Position numbers and translations under genes: made by a program. A stretch of 21,162 bases of DNA from JBOHPP01 sp050731755. GTDB lineage: Bacteria > Methylomirabilota > Methylomirabilia > Rokubacteriales > CSP1-6. Positions 14,201 to 20,777 of this stretch are shown here, piece by piece. The first letter of the stretch is position 1; each line of letters opens with the position of its first letter. The notes under the pieces are model-generated. The model saw nothing but the letters and a program-made list of their open reading frames with translations, was not told the origin of the DNA and made no database searches. The stretch is taken from assembly GCA_050731755.1 (NCBI GenBank), contig JBOHPP010000248.1, positions 1-21,162 of the forward strand, given 5' to 3'.

Positions 14201-15201
14201 CGCTGATCGCCTCGATCGACGATCAGACCACCGAGACGCGATCGGCGTTGCTGCACGCCATCTGGCTCCGGCTGGTACGGGGCGCCGAGATCAGCGCGGG
14301 GCTGGAGGCGCTGGGCTGGAGCTTTCTCGAGAGCAGCCTCCCCGTCGACGGGGAACGAGCACGGAACTGGGGCTGGGACGCGCTCGGGGCGAAGCTCGGC
14401 GAGCGCGATTCCAAGCGCCTGCTTGCCCTGTTCGCAAGACTGGTGCGGGAGAGCGTCTCCGCAGGACGGCCTCGGTTCCAGGTGTCGAACGACCTCGCCC
14501 GGACCTGGAAGACGCTGCTTCGCAAGGAGCGCCAGGGAGTGCTCGAGGTGCTGCTCGAGCTCAGCCTCAACCCCGATCCGCCCTACTGGCTCGACTGGAC
14601 ACTCTCGAAAGAGATCCGCCCTGACGAGGATCTGGCAACGCTGCTCGCGTTTGCCGAACGCAACAGTATCGATGGCGCCCGCGTCGTCGCGGATGTCGTG
14701 GACCCTGAAAGGCCCGGGTTCTGGAGGCTGGCCAGGGAGTTCCTCGCGCGCTGGGGTCAGGACCAGCGGCTGGCTGCGAGGCTCGCGAGTCGGACGCTAT
14801 CTGGCTCCTGGCTCGGCAGCGCTGTCCCGTTGATCTCTGGCCGGATGCGATCGGCGCAGGCGCTCGCGTCGGACCCCGATCCCACGGTCGTGCACTGGGC
14901 CCAGGCGGTGCTCGCCGACCTCGAGGAGTGGAGGAAGTCCGCCGCGCGCGAGGACCGCGAAGAGTGGATCTGGGACCAGCCGATCAGCCGGGCCGAGCTG
15001 GAGGGCATGCTCGAGCGGAAGGACACTTCCGAACGGCTGTGGGCGATCGGTCGCCTCCTGAAGGACGCTCCCGAATCCCGCGTCCAGGAGCTCCTGACTC
15101 CGGAGGACATCCTCGATGCGCTTCCCAGGCTCGGTCACCTCGACGAGCGCACGCGGCGCAAGTGGGAGGCCTGGGCCCGCCACTGGAGCCGCGCCGATTA
15201 G
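11254..15201 (+). CDS. PD-(D/E)XK nuclease - STAND NTPase - helical-repeat protein (Avs-like defence candidate)
   Basis: A 1315-residue multidomain protein. Residues about 25-180 look like a restriction-endonuclease fold: Asp63 in PDGGVDASY, then TFYQFKYRD with Gln89-x-Lys91, the D-(x)n-QxK pattern of Mrr/Cap4-type effector nucleases. Residues about 205-400 resemble a STAND/AP-ATPase: FVGRE entry, Walker A-like GVRYSGRT at 233-240 (Arg239 replaces the usual Lys), Walker B ILVVDD at 279-284, and the GxP motif AGGIPGLALHVAALL at 357-371. A winged helix follows (about 405-470, ELEDRGLVRRRGRFVEVVP). Residues about 480-1230 are helical, in places HEAT-like (IADPDAAVREEAVTSLLEVG). The last 75 residues form a compact, separate-looking helical module. 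ATG 11254 lacks a Shine-Dalgarno; TGGTATCCT just upstream could be an extended -10 for a leaderless message. The next gene starts inside this one. Nuclease-sensor function is inferred from architecture. Confidence 0.8.
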   Translation: MRRVIFGQVITATDVERLPPDDGAVAFVRLCGALIGAALTERASSLTLPDISERVNVPDGGVDASYTAPIGLDITEAGGLVGPGTTFYQFKYRDSTAATRGVLFNRIVQKLREDLRGAPPEADRYVLMTNLELSREHRRRLREALIEAHPPMATKAVVVWGAAEIAQALNATPRLRLVFFSGSGLSTLDTAKSELRAVYERVGWPAFVGREGERKAIESFADDPRARYLELVGVRYSGRTRLVIEALEKRGASVVWASEPEVATLDVFRELDSHEFPGILVVDDCTPATLREIRDRALSRQRLKTIGISTGGEKEAWWAGPGRIVVDRLPYGDAARLVRSVLPRVAPLQGSWVIEAAGGIPGLALHVAALLRDGAVSPASDPDVVQRRLGDLLHDQYTNGLSAEAQKALAAASVLSVVGVEGDVRHEVDAVSRALGIEPGTFERARDELEDRGLVRRRGRFVEVVPPRLAEEVASRALSRPEMTIAELQLRLTNDAFMRFLERLRALRGGTSTRTVASILGAGGWFQDLDSLERGAQRFEALVPAAPGEALRCLERLLGPLSGEELLRRVTGDFRRSVVFALDKLALGSQTFSGAARLLLALAEAEDDDYANNARGTFVSLFHWNHPEVSAPLPLRQEVLEEAISGSAARRAIVAKACGTAFSEHGFVVLHHATGPAVPEGPGRPRTWEEVRGYGEAVLAIIDRLIADPDAAVREEAVTSLLEVGGSFVKLSLLPDGFHLLGRKALDTLERVGREARSARRRSHVVSRLELIAENLRDRAEATTPEGTAATALDRVRSLIEVLTTRTLRDRLWHWVGPRTWAREVDPGGPERTVGEIHAVAAELAAKPQALLDELPWLTSEDAEHRSPLFHELGRLDRGERLLDLLLGEPGDQFWAQALAAYFQGWREAEPDPAGRALDALIASRPDLSAGTLAATMYLPTSSETARRVQQIARQGRTPRPELARQLAFGLAWDRLGASDAETLIASIDDQTTETRSALLHAIWLRLVRGAEISAGLEALGWSFLESSLPVDGERARNWGWDALGAKLGERDSKRLLALFARLVRESVSAGRPRFQVSNDLARTWKTLLRKERQGVLEVLLELSLNPDPPYWLDWTLSKEIRPDEDLATLLAFAERNSIDGARVVADVVDPERPGFWRLAREFLARWGQDQRLAARLASRTLSGSWLGSAVPLISGRMRSAQALASDPDPTVVHWAQAVLADLEEWRKSAAREDREEWIWDQPISRAELEGMLERKDTSERLWAIGRLLKDAPESRVQELLTPEDILDALPRLGHLDERTRRKWEAWARHWSRAD
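15102..15106 (+). promoter_or_regulatory. Ribosome binding site inside the STAND gene for the nucleotidyltransferase
   Basis: GGAGG lies 9 nt before ATG 15116, within the coding sequence of the upstream gene. It supports an early start for the downstream gene, 86 nt before the upstream stop, and implies translational coupling. The competing start, ATT at 15197 overlapping the stop as ATTAG, would be non-canonical. Confidence 0.55.
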
Positions 15202-15895
15202 GACCCTCACCGACACGCAGCGGCGTTTCCTCGAAGCGTTCTTCGAGTCGCAGCGCGCCCCAGATCCCTTCTATCTCTCCGGCGGCACCGCCCTGGCGGC
15301 GTATTACCTGCACCACAGGTATTCCGACGACCTTGATTTCTTCACGCGTGACCGCTCGAATCTCGAGCCCTCGGCACACCGGGAGCAGCTCGAGCACGCG
15401 TTGACCCGAAGCAGCCTCCGGATTGAAAGCTCGGCGCGGCGAGGCGATCACGTGCAGTATCTCCTGGCTGGAGACCGAGGCGAGCGTCCGCTGACAAAGG
15501 TCGAATTCGTGTTCGACTCGCCTCGGTATCTTGTCTCACCGCAGCGTCAGGATGGGGTGTTCGTCGATGGCCTCCTCGCGATTGCTGTCAACAAGCTCAC
15601 GGCGCTCGGCCGGAGGGAGCCGAAGGATTACGTCGACTTGTTCGAGATCGTACGGTCGGGACGGTACCGGCTCGACGATTTGGTCCGGCTCGCCGTGGAG
15701 AAGGACCCTGGGGACACGCCCCTCGTCCTCGCCGCCGACTTCGACAGCGCGCGTGACCTCTCGCGTGTCGCCGAATTTCTGCGCAGGTACATGATTGCCG
15801 CGCTCGACTGGGACGACCTTGTCCGCTTCTATAGAGCCGAGGCCGAGCGTCTCCGCGGGCTTGTTCCCCCACGAACGCGGCGCCGGCAGGAGTAA
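15116..15895 (+). CDS. AbiEii/AbiGii-type nucleotidyltransferase (toxin-family protein)
   Basis: A 259-residue nucleotidyltransferase of the AbiEii/AbiGii toxin family. The MNT-fold core is plain: FYLSGGTALAAYYLHHRYSD with Gly56-Gly57, then Asp72-Leu-Asp74 in DDLDFF as metal ligands. The family's later motif is also present: NKLTALGRREPKDYVDLFEI (Lys160, Asp172/Asp175 region). Known members transfer nucleotides to tRNA or other targets and stop growth unless an antitoxin intervenes. The first 27 residues are translated from the tail of the upstream gene in another frame and are probably not conserved; homology seems to begin at about TLTDTQRRFL. No AbiEi-type winged-helix antitoxin gene is adjacent. 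Instead the gene overlaps the STAND-nuclease gene by 86 nt, so the two are almost certainly co-expressed. 105 nt without features separate it from the convergent carbamoylase gene. Confidence 0.88.
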   Translation: MRFPGSVTSTSARGASGRPGPATGAAPIRTLTDTQRRFLEAFFESQRAPDPFYLSGGTALAAYYLHHRYSDDLDFFTRDRSNLEPSAHREQLEHALTRSSLRIESSARRGDHVQYLLAGDRGERPLTKVEFVFDSPRYLVSPQRQDGVFVDGLLAIAVNKLTALGRREPKDYVDLFEIVRSGRYRLDDLVRLAVEKDPGDTPLVLAADFDSARDLSRVAEFLRRYMIAALDWDDLVRFYRAEAERLRGLVPPRTRRRQE

Positions 15896-16000
15896 CCTGG
15901 CCGGGGCGAGACGATGAGGGGTGACTCAGGCGAATTCGAGCAGGACGCGTGCCACAGAAGTTCGTCAACCGGTCGCCGGGACGCAGGGAGTCGTCGCCGG

Positions 16001-17263
16001 TCAGTCCAGCCGCATCATGACCTCGGCGAGGAGCCTGGCCCCCGCCGCGAGGTCCGTCGGGGAGGCGCGCTCAGCCTCGTTGTGGCTGATGCCGCGCTCG
16101 CAGGGCACGAAGATCATGCCGGTGGGGCAGAGTCCGGCCATGTGCTTCGCGTCGTGGGTCGCGCCGGAGACGATCGGCATGTGCGGTAGCCCCTGGCGCT
16201 CGGCGGCGGCCCGGATCAGCTCGGAGATCCGGTGATCGAAGTCGGTGGGCGGAGAATTCAGCGTCTCGACCACGTCGACACCGCACCCGCCGGCGTGCGC
16301 GCGGCACACGGCGGCCACCTCGTCGCCGAGCCGGGTGAGAACCGTGCCATCCGGGTGCCGGAAGTCGATGGTGAAGAGGACCTGCCCGGGCACCGTGTTC
16401 GGCGAGTTCGGATGGACCTCGAAGCGGCCCACGGTGAACCGGGCCGTATCGGTCGTGTCGAGCATCAAGTCCCGGAGCGCCCGCACCATGTCGACGGCGG
16501 CCATCAAGGCATCCCGGCGTCGTGCGCGCGGCGTCGTTCCCGCGTGGGCTTCCTGTCCCGTCACCTCGACCCGAAACCACCGGAGGCCCTGGATACCGGA
16601 GACCACCCCGATGGTCTTGCCGGCGGCTTCGAGCACCGGCCCCTGCTCGATGTGCGCCTCCAGATAGGCGGTCATCGGGAAGCGGAAGGTCCGGAGGCTC
16701 GCCACCGGCGCCGCCCCAAGCGTCTGGGCCAGCGCCTGTTCGACGCTGACACCGTCCGCGTCGACCGTCGCCAGGGCGGCGCCCAGCGCCACGGCGCCGG
16801 CGAACACGGCCGAGCCCATCGTGGTCGGCTGGAACCGCGCGCCTTCCTCGTTGGTCCAGATCGCCAGCTCGAGGGGGTGCACGGTCTCGACGCCGGCGTC
16901 GTCCACCGCTTCCAGGACCTCCAGCGCCGCCAGGACCCCGAACACACCGTCGAAGTTCCCACCCGTCGGCTGGGTGTCCAGGTGAGACCCCGAGACGATC
17001 GGGCTCGCCGTCGGGCTGCGGCCGGGGCGCCGGATGAAGAGGTTGCCGATGGAGTCGACGCTCGCCTCGAAGCCGCGCGCCGCCGCCCACGCCAGGATTC
17101 GCCGGCGGGCCTCGGCGTCCTCGGGCGTTAAAGCCTGACGGTTGACGCCGCCGCGGCCGGTCGCCCCGATCTCGGCGATCTGCAGGTGACGCTGCCACAA
17201 GCGGTCCTCCTTCACCGCCGCCACGGCCGGGGCCACGGCTGGCGCCGCGCCGCCCGGCGTCAC
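16001..17263 (-). CDS. M20-family N-carbamoyl-amino-acid hydrolase / allantoate amidohydrolase-like (Zn hydrolase)
   Basis: A 420-residue amidase of the hydantoinase/carbamoylase family (HyuC/AllC/beta-ureidopropionase group), which removes the carbamoyl group from N-carbamoyl amino or ureido acids to release ammonia and CO2 plus the amine. Metal-site motifs: His94 in GSHLDTQPTGGNFDG with Asp105, Glu139/Glu140 in WTNEEGARF, His204 in EAHIEQGPVLE and His394 in GISHNEAE. SGATHDAKHMA (366-376) is the usual substrate-site segment. The N-terminal EIGATGRGGVNRQALT is diagnostic. GTG 17263 overlaps the stop of the upstream OCD-family gene as GTGA; an alternative TTG about 60 nt later has a good AAGGAGG. 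It is the last gene of the minus-strand operon. The exact substrate (L-carbamoyl amino acid, ureidoglycolate type or ureidomalonate) cannot be decided. Confidence 0.93.
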   Translation of the reverse strand: MTPGGAAPAVAPAVAAVKEDRLWQRHLQIAEIGATGRGGVNRQALTPEDAEARRRILAWAAARGFEASVDSIGNLFIRRPGRSPTASPIVSGSHLDTQPTGGNFDGVFGVLAALEVLEAVDDAGVETVHPLELAIWTNEEGARFQPTTMGSAVFAGAVALGAALATVDADGVSVEQALAQTLGAAPVASLRTFRFPMTAYLEAHIEQGPVLEAAGKTIGVVSGIQGLRWFRVEVTGQEAHAGTTPRARRRDALMAAVDMVRALRDLMLDTTDTARFTVGRFEVHPNSPNTVPGQVLFTIDFRHPDGTVLTRLGDEVAAVCRAHAGGCGVDVVETLNSPPTDFDHRISELIRAAAERQGLPHMPIVSGATHDAKHMAGLCPTGMIFVPCERGISHNEAERASPTDLAAGARLLAEVMMRLD

Positions 17264-18285
17264 GTCGAGATCATCTTCTTCTCGACGCCGACGCCGGCGG
17301 CGAGCGCCCGCTCGTACTCGAGGGGCACGGTCGCCGAGTCCTGCAGGGCGATCCCCGTCGAGTCGAAGACGGTGATCTGAGAGGCCGACGTCCGGCCCGG
17401 CTTGCGCCCTACGATCACCTCGCCGATCTCGCCGGCGATGTCGCCCTCGGTGATGAGGCCCTGCGCGAGCGGGACGTTGATCTCGCCGTCCGTCCGGCAC
17501 TGGCGGATGTCGTCGACGAAGATGCGGGCGCGCTGGAGGATCCGCGGATCGAGCTCCTGGTCGCCGCGCTTGTCGGCCCCCAGCGCGGCGATGTGCGTCC
17601 CCTCCGCGATCCAGTCGGCCATGACGATGGGGCCGCGGGCCGGCGTCACCGTCACCACCACGTCGGCGCCCCGCACGACGGTCTGGAGGTCGAGCGAGGC
17701 ACGGATCCCGAAGCCGGGGTACTTCGGCTGCTGGGACGCCACGAACTGGTCGAGCGTCGCCCGTGAGCGGCTCCAGACGCGCACATCCTTCCACGCGAAG
17801 ATCTCGTTGCAGGTCGCCAGCGTGCCTTCCGCCATGTGGCCGGCGCCGACGATCGCCAGCGTCGTCGAGTCGGGGCGCGCCATCCACTTGGCCGACACGG
17901 CGGCGGCGGCACCGGTGCGCATGACGGTGTGGTAGCTGCCGTCACAGATCGCCAGCGGGAAGCCGGTCTCCGGGTGCGTGTAAATGAGAATCGAGAAGAC
18001 GGTCGGCAGGTCGAAGCGCTCCCGGTTCTGCTCGCGGATCGAGACCCACTTGCAGGCGGCCGCCTCCGGCTCCTCGATGTAGGAGGGCATCGCCTCCCAC
18101 TCGCCCGGGTACTTGTCGAGGACGATGTGCCCTTTCGGCTCCATCACGAAGCGGCCCTCGCCGTGCATGCGGTAGGCCTGCTCCACGCACGCCAGGTACT
18201 CGGCCGGGGTGAGGAGCCCCATCATGTCGGTGCGGCTCAGGATCAAGGTCTTCCGATTTCGCCAGCTCGCCGCGCGATTCGCCAT
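17260..18285 (-). CDS. Ornithine cyclodeaminase / mu-crystallin family NAD(P)-dependent enzyme
   Basis: A 341-residue member of the OCD/mu-crystallin family. It has a Rossmann motif AIVGAGHMAEGT (Gly147-Ala148-Gly149), conserved substrate residues Lys79 (ACKWVS) and Arg123 (MRTGAAAAVSAKWMARPDS), and ALGADKRGDQELDP near 235-247. Family members include ornithine cyclodeaminase, alanine dehydrogenase, ketimine reductases and lysine cyclodeaminase, so the name does not settle the reaction. Start ATG 18285 has GGGAGGG 5 nt upstream and lies 17 nt after the hydantoinase stop; the gene ends in a GTGA overlap with the carbamoylase. Set between a hydantoinase and a carbamoylase, it could deaminate or reduce the amino/imino acid that those two enzymes release. 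That role is inference. Confidence 0.9.
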   Translation of the reverse strand: MANRAASWRNRKTLILSRTDMMGLLTPAEYLACVEQAYRMHGEGRFVMEPKGHIVLDKYPGEWEAMPSYIEEPEAAACKWVSIREQNRERFDLPTVFSILIYTHPETGFPLAICDGSYHTVMRTGAAAAVSAKWMARPDSTTLAIVGAGHMAEGTLATCNEIFAWKDVRVWSRSRATLDQFVASQQPKYPGFGIRASLDLQTVVRGADVVVTVTPARGPIVMADWIAEGTHIAALGADKRGDQELDPRILQRARIFVDDIRQCRTDGEINVPLAQGLITEGDIAGEIGEVIVGRKPGRTSASQITVFDSTGIALQDSATVPLEYERALAAGVGVEKKMIST

Positions 18286-18302
18286 CGCGTCCCTCCCGCG
18301 GA

Positions 18303-19709
18303 TCAGATCTTCCCGGAAACGCCGCGCCGCAGGAACTCGCCCATGCCTTCCTTGCCGAGCCACTCGGGGCCGTCGACGATCAACTGGCCGCGCAGGAAGA
18401 CCTTCTTGACCCGGCCCCTGACCGAGCGGCCTTCGAACATCGTGTAATCGACCCGACTGTGACCCTCCGCGGCCCGGATCGTCCACGTCTCGTCGGGATC
18501 GAACAGGACGATGTCGGCATCGGAGCCGACGGCGATGGTGCCCTTCCGGGGAAACAGGCCAAAGAGCCGGGCCGGGGCGCTCGAGGTCAGCTCGACAAAG
18601 CGGTTCAGCGAAAGCCCCTGCCGCTTGACCCCGCCGTCGAAGATCAGCGGCAGGCGCGTCTCCACTCCCGGCGCGCCGTTGGGAATCTTGCTGAAGTCGT
18701 TCCGGCCCTGCTGCTTGGAGGACCTCAGACCGTACGGCTGCTCGTTGAAGCAGAAGGGGCAGTGGTCGGTCGAGATTACCTGGAGGTCGTCGGTCTTGAG
18801 GCCGCGCCATAGCGCCTCCTGGTGGGCCGGGGTCCGGAGCGGCGGCGTCATGACGTACTTGGCCCCTTCGAAGCCCGGGCGATCGTAGTCGGCGGCGGTC
18901 AGAAACAGATAGTGCGGGCAGGTCTCGGCATACACCGGGAGCCCCTGGTCGCGGGCCTGCGTCACCGCCGACAGCGCCTCGGCGGCCGAGAGGTGGACGA
19001 CGTAGAGGGGCGTGGCCGCGAGCTCGGCCAGCCGGATCGCTCGGTGAGTGGCCTCGCCCTCCATCGAGGAGGGGCGGGTCAGCGCATGATACTTGGGCGC
19101 CGTGTTGCCCTGGGCCACCGCCTCCTCGACCAGCACCTGGATGACGGGGCCGTTCTCGGCATGGACACAGATCATGGCCCCGCCGGCGGCGGCCACCCGC
19201 ATGGCCCTGAACAGCGCGCCGTCGTCCACCATCAGCACCCCCGGATAGGCGGTGAACAGCTTGAAGCTGCTCACGCCTTCCTGGATAAGGGTGGCCATGT
19301 CGGCCAGCGTCTCTCGATTGACGTCGAGGACGATCATGTGGGCGCCGACGTCGACGCAGGCGCTCTCCGCGCGCCGGCGCCAGTTCTCCAGGCCCGGCCG
19401 CAGCCCCTGCCCGCGAGTCTGGTTGGCGAAGTCGACCACGGTCGTGGTGCCGCCGAAGGCCGCCGCCTTCGTCCCCGTGCCGAAGGTGTCGACCGTGCGG
19501 GCCACGCCGAAATCCCAATCCAGATGGGTATGCACGTCGACGCCCCCGGGCAGGACGAGCAGGCCCCGCGCGTCGTGCACCCGCGTGTGATCGGCCGCCG
19601 GGAGATCCCGCCCGATCATACGCACGCGGTCGTCCTCGATCAGGATGTCGGCGGTGTACTCGTCGACCGCGGTGACGATCCGTCCGTTCTTGATCAGCGT
19701 CGATGCCAT
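18303..19709 (-). CDS. Dihydropyrimidinase / hydantoinase
   Basis: A 468-residue cyclic amidohydrolase that opens dihydropyrimidine, hydantoin or related rings to N-carbamoyl acids. The binuclear metal site is complete: His60 and His62 in GGVDVHTHLDW, the carboxylated Lys150 in SSFKLFTAYPG, His183 in ICVHAENG, His239 in YVVHLSAAEAL and Asp315 in ISTDHCPF. The N-terminal beta-sandwich part starts TLIKNGRIVTAVDEYTADILIEDD. Length and order match D-hydantoinase/dihydropyrimidinase (HydA/DHPase). ATG 19709 has GAGGAGG 5 nt upstream. It lies 10 nt after the CobW-type gene and 17 nt before the OCD-family gene. No dihydropyrimidine dehydrogenase genes (PydA/PydB) are in the window, so the source of its substrate here is open. 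Confidence 0.95.
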   Translation of the reverse strand: MASTLIKNGRIVTAVDEYTADILIEDDRVRMIGRDLPAADHTRVHDARGLLVLPGGVDVHTHLDWDFGVARTVDTFGTGTKAAAFGGTTTVVDFANQTRGQGLRPGLENWRRRAESACVDVGAHMIVLDVNRETLADMATLIQEGVSSFKLFTAYPGVLMVDDGALFRAMRVAAAGGAMICVHAENGPVIQVLVEEAVAQGNTAPKYHALTRPSSMEGEATHRAIRLAELAATPLYVVHLSAAEALSAVTQARDQGLPVYAETCPHYLFLTAADYDRPGFEGAKYVMTPPLRTPAHQEALWRGLKTDDLQVISTDHCPFCFNEQPYGLRSSKQQGRNDFSKIPNGAPGVETRLPLIFDGGVKRQGLSLNRFVELTSSAPARLFGLFPRKGTIAVGSDADIVLFDPDETWTIRAAEGHSRVDYTMFEGRSVRGRVKKVFLRGQLIVDGPEWLGKEGMGEFLRRGVSGKI

Positions 19710-19719
19710 CTGGGCCTCC

Positions 19720-20763
19720 TCACGCCGCACCCTCGCCGACCGCGGCCAGCCGGTTGAAGGCGGCCAGCGACCGCTCGATGACCTGGCGCGATAGTTTGCG
19801 GACGATGAAGACGAGACGCGTGCCGCGGTCCGCCGTGGGCCAGGCGTCCAGGTGCACGGGCGGATGCACCAGATGCTGAACACCGTGGATGACCACCGGC
19901 GCGGGCACGCCGACCACCTGGAGCATCCCCTTCACCCTCAGCACGTCCTCGCCGTGGGCGTGCAACAGCATCGTGAGCCAGATGCCGAACGCCGTCCAGT
20001 CGAGCGCATGGTCGACGGTCACGCTGAAGGAGTAGATGTCGCGGTCGTGCGGGCTGACATGACCGGCGGCCGTCTCCGGAGCCGTGGCGGCCGCCGCGGC
20101 CCCGAGCCAGCGCCGCGCGTCCCGCCCCGGGCCGGACGGATCGGCGAGGTCGTCGGTGAACAGCTCGTCCGGCCCGATCGGATCGACTGCGGGCTCGAAG
20201 ATCGGCGCCACCGGATTATAGCGGCGGCAGGCGGTTCGGAGCGCCTCCGCCGGCGCCCGCCCGGCGAGATCCGTCTTGGTCAGGACGATCCGATCGGCGA
20301 CGGCTACCTGCTTCACCGACTCGGGGTGCTGGGCCAGATGCATCGCGCCGTTGACGGCGTCGACCGTCGTCACAACGTGGCCCACCCGGAAATGGTGCCG
20401 CAGCACGGGCTCGGCCATCAGCGTGAAGATGATCGGCGCCGGGTCCGCGAGGCCCGTCGTCTCGATGGCCAGGCGGTCGAACCTGGGGATCGTGCCCTGC
20501 TCCCGCTGGCTGTACAGGTCGCGGATGGCCGCGGTGAGGTCGTCGCGGATGGCGCAGCACACGCATCCGCTCGGCAGCACCACGGTCGTCTCGTCCACGT
20601 GCCGCAGCAGCAGATGGTCCAGGCCGATTTCGCCGAGCTCGTTGACCAGGACGGCGGTGTTGGCCAGCTCGGGGGACGCGAGCAGCCGCTGGAGCAGCGT
20701 GGTCTTGCCGCTGCCCAGGAAGCCGGTGACGATGTTGACGGGGATGAGATCGGCGGAGGCCAT
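19720..20763 (-). CDS. CobW/COG0523-family GTPase, putative metallochaperone
   Basis: A 347-residue G3E GTPase. Walker A GFLGSGKTTLL is at 14-24, the metal-binding CxCC (Cys67-Val-Cys69-Cys70) in SGCVCCAIRDDL, ETTGLADPAPI forms the switch region, and LTKTDLA is the guanine-specificity motif. The C-terminal CobW_C domain (about 240-345) ends with KLSRQVIERSLAAF and is rich in His (HAHGEDVLRVKG, HGVQHLVHPPVHLD). COG0523 proteins deliver metals such as Zn, Co or Fe to target enzymes or act under metal limitation. Here the neighbours are three metal-dependent hydrolases, so a dedicated metallochaperone role is a reasonable inference. Start ATG 20763 gives the usual IPVNIVTGFLGSGKTT N-terminus; the ribosome binding site is weak and the gene begins 14 nt after the stop of the upstream small gene. 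Confidence 0.94.
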   Translation of the reverse strand: MASADLIPVNIVTGFLGSGKTTLLQRLLASPELANTAVLVNELGEIGLDHLLLRHVDETTVVLPSGCVCCAIRDDLTAAIRDLYSQREQGTIPRFDRLAIETTGLADPAPIIFTLMAEPVLRHHFRVGHVVTTVDAVNGAMHLAQHPESVKQVAVADRIVLTKTDLAGRAPAEALRTACRRYNPVAPIFEPAVDPIGPDELFTDDLADPSGPGRDARRWLGAAAAATAPETAAGHVSPHDRDIYSFSVTVDHALDWTAFGIWLTMLLHAHGEDVLRVKGMLQVVGVPAPVVIHGVQHLVHPPVHLDAWPTADRGTRLVFIVRKLSRQVIERSLAAFNRLAAVGEGAA

Positions 20764-20777
20764 GACGGTCGGGCCCG

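Noticed and set aside
13224..14624. 466-codon plus-strand frame within the STAND gene
   Set aside because: Arg/Gly/Pro-rich composition with no motif; the overlapping frame gives a continuous helical protein.
15896..16000. Target-site duplication or attachment site at the right end of the cassette
   Set aside because: No match to the sequence around 11140-11253 and no integrase or tRNA nearby; the gap contains nothing I can support.
16232..17131. 299-codon plus-strand frame opposite the carbamoylase
   Set aside because: Antisense of a gene with a complete M20 metal site; composition typical of a shadow (Arg, His, Gly rich).
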